DNA from: Methanosarcinales archaeon
GTDB taxonomy: Archaea; Halobacteriota; Methanosarcinia; Methanosarcinales; Methanocomedenaceae
Direction of reading: 5' to 3'
Assembly: GCA_030614485.1 (NCBI GenBank)
Contig: JAUWTY010000038.1
Span: forward strand, 1 to 8,854
DNA length: 8,854 nucleotides
Position numbers and translations under genes: made by a program. The notes beneath the pieces are model-generated. The model saw only the letters and a program-made list of their open reading frames with translations. It did not search any database and was not told the origin of the DNA. Positions 1 to 7,428 of this stretch are shown one piece after another. Each line of letters opens with the position of its first letter. The first letter of the stretch is position 1.

Positions 1-1
1 G

Positions 2-1069
2 GTTACTTTTATCAGGGATTTCAAGAAATTCTATGTGGGACGGTTTTTGAGACTGGACATGATTGCGGTGCGTTCTACTTCGGGCGACCCGGGCAAGTTC
101 AGGGACGCGGTCTCAAAAGTGATGGAGAATACAGAACTACCGCTCATATTATGCAGTCTCGATCCTGAAGTGCTAAAGGCCGGCCTTGAGGTTGCGGCTG
201 AGAGGCGGCCGCTGTTGTATGCGGCTACCAAAGATAACTGGCAGGCTGTGGCCGACCTGGTGCTTGAGTATGATGTACCTACGGTGCTGTTCGCACCTGA
301 TGACCTGGATACGTTGAAAAGTCTGGCAAGTACGTTCCTGGAGATGGGACGGGTGGACCTGATACTTGACCCGGGTACTAATCCCCAGGGTAATATGCTG
401 CGGGAGTCTTTTGAGAATTTCCTTAAATTGAGGCGCGCCGGCATTAAGGAAGGACAGCGTGAAGTGGCCTTCCCGCTTATGTCTGTGCCAATGACCGCGT
501 ATTTGACTGGTGGAGATGCCGTATCTTCCAGTTACTGGGAGACTGTGCTGGCCGCGGTGTTCTCTGTACGGTACGGGGATATCATGATACTGCACAGCAT
601 CGAACCCTTTGCTCTGCTCCCTGAAATGCATATTAGGGATACCATTTATACCGACCCGAGGACGCCGGTCAAGGTGGATTCAAAGGTGTATGAAGTGGGT
701 TCTCCGGGCAAGGATTCACCTGTTATCGTTACCACCAACTTTGCATTGACATACTATACGGTTGAAAGCGACCTTGCCAGTAGCGGCATTGACTGTTACC
801 TGCTGGCTGCTGATACTGACGGTCTGGGAGTAGAAGCTGCGGTGGCAGGTGGTCAATTGACAGGCCAGAAGATAAATGATGAGTTCAAAAAGTTAGATTT
901 CGATTTCAGTGAAAAGACCGGGCATAACACGATAATCCTGCCGGGTCTGGGTGCAAGGTTGCAGGGCGACCTTGAGGATGCTACCGGTTTGAATGTGCTG
1001 GTTGGCCCTCAGGACAGCGGGCAGATACCGCCCTGGATGGAAAAGAACTGGCCACCAAAGCCTAAGTAG
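2..1069 (+). CDS. cdhE: Acetyl-CoA decarbonylase/synthase subunit gamma (corrinoid Fe-S protein large subunit), 5'-partial
   Basis: This is the large subunit of the corrinoid iron-sulfur protein of the archaeal CO dehydrogenase/acetyl-CoA synthase complex. With CdhD it carries the methyl group between tetrahydro(sarcina/methano)pterin and the A-cluster, in the cytoplasm. The frame is open to the left edge with no stop, so the gene begins outside the window. About 355 residues are visible, against roughly 460-470 for the family, so the N-terminal part with the [4Fe-4S] motif is missing. Visible family signatures are DMIAVRSTSGDP near the left edge (TIM-barrel part), TTNFALTYYTVESDL, DTDGLGVEAAVAGGQL, LPGLGARLQGDLEDATG and the tail PPWMEKNWPPK. 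In Methanosarcina cdhE is the last gene of cdhABC-cooC-cdhD-cdhE; here too nothing co-directional follows closely. A GTG at 35 is only an internal codon. The identification rests on recognised sequence and is firm. Confidence 0.95.
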   Translation, partial: VTFIRDFKKFYVGRFLRLDMIAVRSTSGDPGKFRDAVSKVMENTELPLILCSLDPEVLKAGLEVAAERRPLLYAATKDNWQAVADLVLEYDVPTVLFAPDDLDTLKSLASTFLEMGRVDLILDPGTNPQGNMLRESFENFLKLRRAGIKEGQREVAFPLMSVPMTAYLTGGDAVSSSYWETVLAAVFSVRYGDIMILHSIEPFALLPEMHIRDTIYTDPRTPVKVDSKVYEVGSPGKDSPVIVTTNFALTYYTVESDLASSGIDCYLLAADTDGLGVEAAVAGGQLTGQKINDEFKKLDFDFSEKTGHNTIILPGLGARLQGDLEDATGLNVLVGPQDSGQIPPWMEKNWPPKPK

Positions 1070-1127
1070 GGCTAAAACTGAAGTACTTTAAACATTAAGG
1101 AGCAAGGAATGGAGGCTACTGTATCTT

Positions 1128-1141
1128 CCTACACTTTTTTA
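1128..1141 (+). terminator. Possible T-rich terminator after cdhE
   Basis: A run of six T (1135-1140) in a pyrimidine-rich stretch lies about 65 nt after the cdhE stop. Archaeal transcription commonly ends at such T-runs without a hairpin, and the next gene on this side faces the other way. No stem-loop is seen. This is a weak call. Confidence 0.25.
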
Positions 1142-1150
1142 CGGGCGCCT

Positions 1151-1652
1151 CTATCTGCTCCTGAGTGTCAGACTATTGTGAATCTGCTCAAGTACATTTG
1201 TTGGTATATCTACGCTTCCACCACCAGCGTTCATCATGACCCATGTGTTCAGGGCTGTGGTCATAGTCAGGGCAATCTTTTCTTCGTTTGTCCTATCCGC
1301 TATCCAACTGGCAACTTCAGATTTGTTCCGGATATTCACAGCATGTACTGATTCGATAGTTCCCAGATGGGCTGTGACCCTGTCTTCTATGATACTTTTC
1401 ATGCCTACCTTAAAATTCCTCGCCCACATCAATCTGGTGTTCAAAATGCCCAAGCAGGCATGGCCTGTCTTTCTTTTGTTTATGGGCTGCCTTCTTCTTT
1501 TCTTCAAGGGCATCCACAGCAATTTGAAGTTCGGTGTTATCAGCTTCAGGATGGTGTTGCAGTTCCCATTTAATTTGTTCAATAATGAGTTCAAGCTGGG
1601 AAGATGACATTTCCCTGTATCGTTTTTTCAGGTATTCTATTTCAGACCCCAT
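1151..1652 (-). pseudogene. Frameshifted small protein: N-terminal charged helix plus Roadblock/LC7-like segment
   Basis: The start at 1652 is well supported: GGGAGGT (1658-1664, minus) sits 5 nt before an ATG. The first frame gives a charged, helical N-terminus (MGSEIEYLKKRYREMSSSQL, later ALEEKKKAAHKQKK) and stops at 1410. Convincing protein continues in the frame one base further on, down to a stop at 1151: NFKVGMKSIIEDRVTAHLG, then IRNKSEVASWIADRTNEEK, then MMNAGGGSVDIPTN. The second part resembles the Roadblock/LC7 fold (strand, 'lASwi.d.tneEkIA' helix, G-rich turn), which in prokaryotes acts in small-GTPase regulation; that match is by eye and moderate. The switch must fall around 1450-1480, next to an A-rich stretch of the coding strand, and looks like a one-base insertion. 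The C-terminus is also shorter than a full Roadblock domain. It may be a pseudogene, a sequencing or assembly error, or less likely a programmed frameshift. Confidence 0.6.
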
Positions 1653-1665
1653 GATATACCTCCCT

Positions 1666-1681
1666 TGCCCTAATTTGGGCA
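1666..1681 (-). promoter_or_regulatory. Small hairpin directly upstream of the ribosome site of the 1151-1652 gene
   Basis: On the minus strand TGCCC (1677-1681) and GGGCA (1666-1670) form a 5-bp perfect stem with a 6-nt loop, immediately before the GGGAGGT Shine-Dalgarno. An AT-rich TATA-like stretch (about 1695-1705) lies about 20-30 nt further upstream, so the hairpin may sit at the 5' end of the mRNA. Its role is unknown and it could be chance. Confidence 0.3.
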
Positions 1682-1754
1682 GGAGTTTATCTCCAAATAA
1701 AAATGGAGCGACAAAGCATTTAATGTTGTTGGGTGGAACACCGAAGATTTTATG

Positions 1755-1764
1755 TTATATTATA
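1755..1764 (+). promoter_or_regulatory. TATA-like box for tRNA-Thr
   Basis: TTATATTATA lies 36-45 nt before the tRNA 5' end. The usual archaeal distance of about 25 nt would place the transcript start near 1785, giving a short leader to be removed by RNase P. This is inferred from sequence and spacing only. Confidence 0.45.
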
Positions 1765-1799
1765 ACCTTCAAGCGGGCACGTTTCTGGATAAATCCGAT

Positions 1800-1876
1800 G
1801 CCTCGGTGGCTCAGCCCGGCAGAGCGAGTGATTTGTAATCACTAGGTCGGGGGTTCAAATCCCCCCCGAGGCTCCA
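1800..1876 (+). tRNA. tRNA-Thr (anticodon TGT)
   Basis: A full cloverleaf can be drawn. The acceptor stem is GCCTCGG (1800-1806) with CCGAGGC (1866-1872), T is the discriminator (1873) and CCA is encoded at 1874-1876. The D-stem is GCTC (1809-1812) with GAGC (1822-1825). The anticodon stem is AGTGA (1827-1831) with TCACT (1839-1843), with loop TTTGTAA and anticodon TGT at 1834-1836, reading ACA for threonine. The variable loop is AGGTC. The T-stem is GGGGG (1849-1853) with CCCCC (1861-1865) around TTCAAAT. All stems pair perfectly and there is no intron. Threonine anticodons are not GUN, so this tRNA is not itself a queuosine substrate. Confidence 0.97.
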
Positions 1877-1940
1877 TTTAATTTTATTATAATATTCCAA
1901 GTATGTACCCATCTCTATAACATTGCTGAGAAAGTGAGAT

Positions 1941-2015
1941 AAATTTTATATAATAATAGATATATATTCTTTATATAATAATTGACGTATAATCTTTATA
2001 TAGGTTAACGTTCAA
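1941..2015 (+). repeat. Three imperfect 25-bp tandem repeats with TATA-like cores
   Basis: Units at 1941-1965, 1966-1990 and 1991-2015 each carry TTTATATA at the same phase (TTATATA starting at 1946, 1971 and 1996). Units 2 and 3 share TCTTTATATA exactly; units 1 and 2 share TTTATATAATAAT. The third copy is the best placed promoter for the membrane-protein gene at 2034: its centre near 1999 predicts a start near 2024, leaving about a 10-nt leader that holds GGTG (2026-2029). The upstream copies may be duplicated promoter elements or binding sites. The stretch from 1877 to 1940 shows nothing recognisable. Confidence 0.6.
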
Positions 2016-2033
2016 AATAAAAAGTGGTGTTAA

Positions 2034-2393
2034 ATGTTGGATACTTATTATTTTCTTTCGCTGGCTTTTAATTGTGCATCAATTATTCTTGGGTTATTAG
2101 GATTATTTTTAGTTATAAAAAATTGGCAGGTCTGGCGAGAAACGAGTTTTGACGTAATAAAAGCCAGGGCATTCCTTGATAAAAAATTCCTGAACAAAAA
2201 TTGGTTTTACTTAGTGTTAGTTGGTGGAATTATCATGTCCAGGAGGGTCTACAGGTATATTGAACTTAGTTCCAATGGATCTGTAGATGTGGGAGTCAAT
2301 GAATTGTTATTTGATTTTTTGGGATTTTTCGTAATATTAATTCTTGTGATAATGGCATTTCATTGGTATCAGATTATCCATACCCATTCCTGA
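2034..2393 (+). CDS. Small three-helix membrane protein, unknown function
   Basis: A protein of 119 residues that I do not recognise. Three hydrophobic segments are visible: about residues 6-28, 57-69 (short) and 91-111. They are joined by a basic loop (30-56, with WRETSFDVIKARAFLDKK) and a more polar loop (70-90). It is therefore likely an integral membrane protein. There is no signal-peptide cleavage pattern, no cysteine pair and no catalytic motif. The ATG at 2034 is supported by GGTG at 2026-2029, spaced 4 nt, and by a TATA-like box 25-30 nt further up. The coding sequence is AT-rich compared with cdhE or queA. It stands alone between the tRNA and a flavoprotein gene, preceded by the 25-bp repeats. 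A gene beside a tRNA in AT-rich DNA can be a recent acquisition, but no integrase or attachment repeat is seen. Confidence 0.7.
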   Translation: MLDTYYFLSLAFNCASIILGLLGLFLVIKNWQVWRETSFDVIKARAFLDKKFLNKNWFYLVLVGGIIMSRRVYRYIELSSNGSVDVGVNELLFDFLGFFVILILVIMAFHWYQIIHTHS

Positions 2394-2451
2394 AAAATAT
2401 ATTTTACCTGTCTGTACCAGCCATAGCATTTGTTCCAGTAATACATCCAAA

Positions 2452-2459
2452 CATTTATG
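2452..2459 (+). promoter_or_regulatory. TATA-like box upstream of the PNPOx-like gene
   Basis: CATTTATG is centred near 2456. A start about 26 nt downstream would fall near 2482, leaving a leader of about 13 nt that contains the GGTGA ribosome site (2485-2489). This is sequence inference only. Confidence 0.35.
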
Positions 2460-2494
2460 AACCTCGATAACTACAACAATCAATGGTGAACAAT

Positions 2495-2893
2495 ATGGTC
2501 AAATTATCCCCTGAAGTTAAGGAAGTAATACAAAAACAAAAACCTCTGCCTATTGCTACGGCAGATAGTAACGGCAAACCAAATGTGATTTTTGTTGGAA
2601 TGTGGAAATTCATTGATGATGAGACTATAATGATAGTAGATAATTTCTTCAAAAAAACCGCAGATAACTTTAAAGCCAATCCGAAATTGTCCCTTGTGGC
2701 TTATGATGCTGAATCCAAAAAATCATATCAAGTCAAAGGTTCAGTTGACTATCTTGAAAAAGGCGAACGTTATGATGAAGCAAAGAATTTGGCTGAATCT
2801 AAAAAACTACCCGGAAAGGCTGTAGTGATATTTCATGTGGAAGAAGTCTATGACGCCATATACGGACCAAGCGCCGGTGAAAAAATAGCATAG
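2495..2893 (+). CDS. PNPOx-like split-barrel flavoprotein (pyridoxamine 5'-phosphate oxidase family)
   Basis: A protein of 132 residues from the chosen start. The pattern fits the small split beta-barrel flavin-binding family: helix LSPEVKEVIQKQ, then strand LPIATADSNGKPNVIFVGMW, then TIMIVDNFFKKTADNFKANP and LSLVAYDA, then QVKGSVDYLEKG, a helix, and the final strand GKAVVIFHVEEVYDAIYG. Relatives such as the Desulfovibrio FMN-binding protein bind FMN as dimers; other family members use F420 or heme, so the cofactor and the substrate cannot be fixed here. It is probably a cytoplasmic reductase or flavin carrier. An in-frame ATG exists at 2483, but GGTGA at 2485-2489 lies 5 nt before the ATG at 2495, so the later start is preferred. 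Lysine-rich and AT-rich, like its neighbours on either side. Confidence 0.8.
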   Translation: MVKLSPEVKEVIQKQKPLPIATADSNGKPNVIFVGMWKFIDDETIMIVDNFFKKTADNFKANPKLSLVAYDAESKKSYQVKGSVDYLEKGERYDEAKNLAESKKLPGKAVVIFHVEEVYDAIYGPSAGEKIA

Positions 2894-2922
2894 TTTATTA
2901 GAATTTTTAATTAAAATATTTT

Positions 2923-2934
2923 GGTGATCATTTG
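2923..2934 (+). promoter_or_regulatory. Strong ribosome site that fixes a TTG start
   Basis: GGTGATCA (2923-2930) closely complements the usual archaeal 16S 3' end. It lies 4 nt (counted from GGTGA) before the TTG at 2932-2934. The next in-frame ATG (2947) is 19 nt away, too far to use this site, so the TTG is the likely start. Confidence 0.6.
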
Positions 2935-3285
2935 ACAGAATCAGCAATGAAAAAAAAAGATGAAGAGAACGTATATATTGGTGACGAATTTACTGAAGAA
3001 GAAGAAGATTTAAAAGGAAACCAGGAAGTTAACGAGCTTGAAGGTTTGTATGACCTGATGATACCACCTGGTGTGCCTGAATCACTAATTGTGGAACTGG
3101 TGGAAGAATTTGATTTGGAACCGGTAACCAGACTGACCAATGTCGAAATAATAGAAGTTGACCAACGCGAAATACTGGTCCTGCGTGGCGATCTGGAAAC
3201 AGTAAATGAAGCCCATGATTACATGGTCAAGCGGATGCGCGAGATTAGTGATGGGGGATTCAAAAGTCCTTGGGTAGATGATTAA
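2932..3285 (+). CDS. Small acidic protein of unknown function, TTG start
   Basis: A protein of 117 residues that I cannot assign to a family with certainty. The first 35 residues are strongly charged and probably disordered (KKKDEEN, then FTEEEEDLKGNQ). The rest looks like a compact alpha/beta domain: a helix after IPPGVPESLIVELVEEFDL, strand VEIIEV, strand REILVLRGD, and a long helix LETVNEAHDYMVKRMREI. The order strand-strand-helix with a preceding helix could be ferredoxin-like, but no ligand motif and no cysteine is present. The TTG start is chosen because of the GGTGATCA site just upstream. It lies 38 bp after the flavoprotein gene and ends 2 bp before the stop of the activase gene on the opposite strand, so the two transcripts must converge and probably overlap. 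It may be co-transcribed with the flavoprotein gene. Confidence 0.75.
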   Translation: MTESAMKKKDEENVYIGDEFTEEEEDLKGNQEVNELEGLYDLMIPPGVPESLIVELVEEFDLEPVTRLTNVEIIEVDQREILVLRGDLETVNEAHDYMVKRMREISDGGFKSPWVDD

Positions 3286-3287
3286 AC

Positions 3288-4001
3288 TTATCTGCTATCA
3301 TTCAATCTTTCCATGTACAGGGCCGCACCCAGGGCATTAACCAACTGGGGTGCGCCCGGTACTTCTATTTTTGAATCCAGCATGTTGTTTACTGCATCAA
3401 CGATGCCCGTATTTTGCACCGTACCGCCAATAAGCATCACAGTATCAGCAGGCGGAACCATCTGTGCGATTCGCAGGGCAAAGGCCTGATGCAATCCATA
3501 TATCACTTCTTCCATACTGAACCCACCAACAAGCTGGGATATCATTTCAGATATGGCGAACACACCACAGGTATTGTTTATCTGAGCTCCTTTTGTTGCC
3601 TGGCTGTGCAGTTCACCAAGTGACCCGACAGGTATGTCAAAATAGTGTGCTGCCAGTTCCAAAAATGCTCCTGTACCCGCACTGCACTTGTCATTTATGA
3701 CAAAGGTATTGTTGCGCAGGTCGATAACTTTGGTGTCCTGCCCGCCTATGTCAACAATAACCTGGACATCCGGGTCATGGTACCTGGCACCCAGTGATGC
3801 TGTTGTAATCTCGGTTATAGCAGCAAAATGGGGCACTTTCTTCCTGAAATAGCCAGTGGAAACGATGTTTTTTTCACCCTGTTCGTCATCTATAAGTTCT
3901 ATCCAGCGCTGGCTCGGTACCACTTTTGAAAAGATAACCTCACCATCCTCCATGTGCACAACTTTGGCAGTGGTACTACCCACATCAAGCCCAATATTCA
4001 T
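3288..4001 (-). CDS. HgdC-like [4Fe-4S] ATPase activase (2-hydroxyglutaryl-CoA dehydratase activator family)
   Basis: An ASKHA-fold ATPase of 237 residues. In this family a homodimer binds one [4Fe-4S] cluster between its subunits and uses ATP to push an electron onto a partner iron-sulfur protein at very low potential. Visible motifs are GLDVGSTTAK (residues 4-13, phosphate loop), VDIGGQDTKVI (83-93), DKCSAGTGAFLE (104-115), NTCGVFAISEMIS (143-155) and LIGGTVQNTGIV (190-201). The cluster ligands should be C106 and C145. They are 39 residues apart, the same spacing as C127 and C166 of the Acidaminococcus enzyme. Its ATG overlaps the stop of the upstream dehydratase-like gene as ATGA, so the two are translationally coupled and surely partners. 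It is slightly shorter than the usual 255-270 residues. Methanogens carry similar short pairs (for example MJ0004/MJ0007) of unknown substrate. Confidence 0.92.
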   Translation of the reverse strand: MNIGLDVGSTTAKVVHMEDGEVIFSKVVPSQRWIELIDDEQGEKNIVSTGYFRKKVPHFAAITEITTASLGARYHDPDVQVIVDIGGQDTKVIDLRNNTFVINDKCSAGTGAFLELAAHYFDIPVGSLGELHSQATKGAQINNTCGVFAISEMISQLVGGFSMEEVIYGLHQAFALRIAQMVPPADTVMLIGGTVQNTGIVDAVNNMLDSKIEVPGAPQLVNALGAALYMERLNDSR

Positions 4002-4939
4002 GGCTTCACTTCCAGCATCTCAGCAAAAGCCTCCAACCTGAGCTTGAGTTGTTCCGGGGACGGCCGGGGCAGGTCTCCCTGCACGGTGAGGATAGGATAG
4101 TCAAGATGCTCCCTGAAAATCTCATCTTCCAGGGTATGGTGGCAGGCAAACTGGGTATAGTGTATTACTCCATCCACCCGGCGCCGCTGCAGTTCGTCCT
4201 TTATGAGCTCTACCCTGTTCTTAATAGGGCCTGCGAAGGAATAGTCGCTGTAACTGCGGGCCAGGGAGTTCAGGTCAGACCCGTAGAGGCGCAAGAATTC
4301 GTAAGGCAGTTCATCGTACACTACGTGCAGTCCGAAACTCTCAGCTGTCTCATGGAAGTCAGGATATATTGGTGGTACGCCAATGAGTGCAACCCGGCTG
4401 GAATATTCCACATCAGTCTCTGGTACACTGTCCAGCGTCTTTTCAAATGCATCCGGGTCTCCTGCGAGGTCACTGAACGATATCAGGGCAGAGAATACAT
4501 CGCTGGCCCGGACACGGTCGTTTACTCTTAGTTCGTCCAGTGCCCTGCCCTTCGACTTCAGGTCTCTTATGAGGGAAAACATCCTCTCGTCTTTTATGCC
4601 ACCAAGAAACTTGCTCAACTTATCAAGCTGTGACCTCAGGTAATCTGTATCCCTGTCAAAGGGATAGAAAAAATAATGTGTGGGCATGCCGCTTAATTCC
4701 ACTTTTTGCCCGTCCACCAGTGCATTATGGCAGTCGCCTCCGGCAACCACAACCAGCGAATCAATATCCAGTCCACCATTCAGTATCATATCCCTCCAGA
4801 TGGCGGTCCAGGCGCACAGTTTACTGCCAGGGCTTAAAGATGATTCCGGCACCACGTTGTTCACATCCATGGGCCGCTTACCGCACGCATAGATGAGTTC
4901 AGGGGGAACCAGGGCTGTTATCCCTACCGTTTCTTTCAT
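3998..4939 (-). CDS. HgdB-like 2-hydroxyacyl-CoA dehydratase family protein (electron-accepting Fe-S partner of the activase)
   Basis: A protein of 313 residues of the 2-hydroxyacyl-CoA dehydratase D-component fold (HgdB/BcrB/double-cubane-protein superfamily). Members bind [4Fe-4S] or double-cubane clusters and take low-potential electrons from the activase. The N-terminus TALVPPELIYACGKRPMDVN is the classic 'P.E...A.G..P' opening. Exactly four cysteines are present: C19 (YACG), C42 (KLCAW), C70 (GGDCHN) and C266 (FACHH), all at positions where cluster ligands are expected. It is shorter than true dehydratase subunits (about 370-430 residues), and only one such subunit is encoded instead of an alpha/beta pair, so ordinary 2-hydroxyglutaryl-CoA dehydration is unlikely. 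The start at 4939 is chosen because the homology begins there; the 59 codons upstream of it in frame overlap queA and look meaningless. The substrate is unknown. Confidence 0.87.
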   Translation of the reverse strand: MKETVGITALVPPELIYACGKRPMDVNNVVPESSLSPGSKLCAWTAIWRDMILNGGLDIDSLVVVAGGDCHNALVDGQKVELSGMPTHYFFYPFDRDTDYLRSQLDKLSKFLGGIKDERMFSLIRDLKSKGRALDELRVNDRVRASDVFSALISFSDLAGDPDAFEKTLDSVPETDVEYSSRVALIGVPPIYPDFHETAESFGLHVVYDELPYEFLRLYGSDLNSLARSYSDYSFAGPIKNRVELIKDELQRRRVDGVIHYTQFACHHTLEDEIFREHLDYPILTVQGDLPRPSPEQLKLRLEAFAEMLEVKP

Positions 4940-4959
4940 TGGCTGACAATAGGTGTAGG

Positions 4960-4970
4960 ATATAATATTT
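4960..4970 (-). promoter_or_regulatory. TATA box for a probably leaderless dehydratase/activase transcript
   Basis: On the minus strand AAATATTATAT spans 4970 to 4960. Its centre is about 25 nt from the A of the ATG at 4939, the standard archaeal TATA-to-start distance, and no Shine-Dalgarno is seen before that ATG. Transcription is therefore expected to begin at or next to the start codon. Confidence 0.55.
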
Positions 4971-4987
4971 CTTACCCTTATCAGGAC

Positions 4988-4997
4988 ATTAAATTTT
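4988..4997 (+). promoter_or_regulatory. TATA-like box for queA-tgt
   Basis: ATTAAATTTT is centred near 4992 and predicts a start near 5018. That leaves about a 20-nt leader containing GGGGGA (5027-5032), spaced 5 nt from the queA ATG. It is divergent from the minus-strand TATA at 4960-4970 within a 98-bp intergenic region, so the two operons may be regulated together. Confidence 0.4.
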
Positions 4998-5037
4998 GCA
5001 CAAAGATTTAATCTTATTAGTTCAATGGGGGACAGGC

Positions 5038-7210
<2,173 letters not shown>

Positions 7211-7273
7211 TATCGGGCACTGTTCCAAAAATCTGTTATTTTGTTAACACTGACTTTAGGTAAAATCTTTGTT

Positions 7274-7327
7274 AATCTGTGTCTGTAAATATAAAAAGAC
7301 ACGGATTTCACTGATTTACACAGATTT
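7274..7327. repeat. Short ACAC-GATT repeats with an inverted arm (hairpin) between tgt and the GNAT gene
   Basis: AATCTGTGTC (7274-7283) pairs with GACACGGATT (7298-7307) except for one G-T type position, around a 14-nt loop. The same left arm pairs perfectly over 9 bp with ACACAGATT (7318-7326). On the right side three degenerate units ending in GATTT follow at 9-10 bp spacing (ending at 7308, 7317 and 7327). This resembles the short A/C-GATT intergenic repeats seen dispersed in many prokaryote genomes. It lies about 65 nt after the tgt stop, behind a T-rich patch (7236-7245), and may also help end transcription. The rest of the 218-bp gap holds no gene that I can support. Confidence 0.5.
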
Positions 7328-7428
7328 GTAGTCGCATCTGCATCTGATATATTCGCTGTATAATTGGATTTTCTCTAAATGCCAAGTAAAAGAGCCTGTA
7401 TTGAGTAAATTTATATCTATCAAGTAAA

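Noticed and set aside
1109..1351. Plus-strand frame with AAGGAG 6 nt before its ATG
   Set aside because: It is antisense to the split Roadblock-like gene, the protein resembles nothing, and the ribosome-site match alone is not enough.
1236..1607. Longer plus-strand frame in the same area
   Set aside because: It has no ribosome site and is the complement of the better supported minus-strand gene with a strong GGGAGGT site.
1800..2033. Possible integration site at the tRNA-Thr 3' end
   Set aside because: No integrase gene and no second copy of the tRNA 3' end was seen in the window.
4049..4531. 160-codon plus-strand frame inside the HgdB-like gene
   Set aside because: It is the complement of a gene with clear cysteine motifs and has no recognisable content.
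3288..4939. Methanogenesis marker 15 / true 2-hydroxyglutaryl-CoA dehydratase
   Set aside because: As I recall, marker 15 is a longer (about 400-residue) relative of the activase, and a true dehydratase would need a second subunit; neither fits the lengths seen here.
4996..5037. Upstream TTG start for queA
   Set aside because: The canonical QueA N-terminus begins at the ATG at 5038, which has a purine-rich site 5 nt before it.
7211..7428. CRISPR-like array
   Set aside because: The repeats are about 10 bp, degenerate and without spacers of uniform length.
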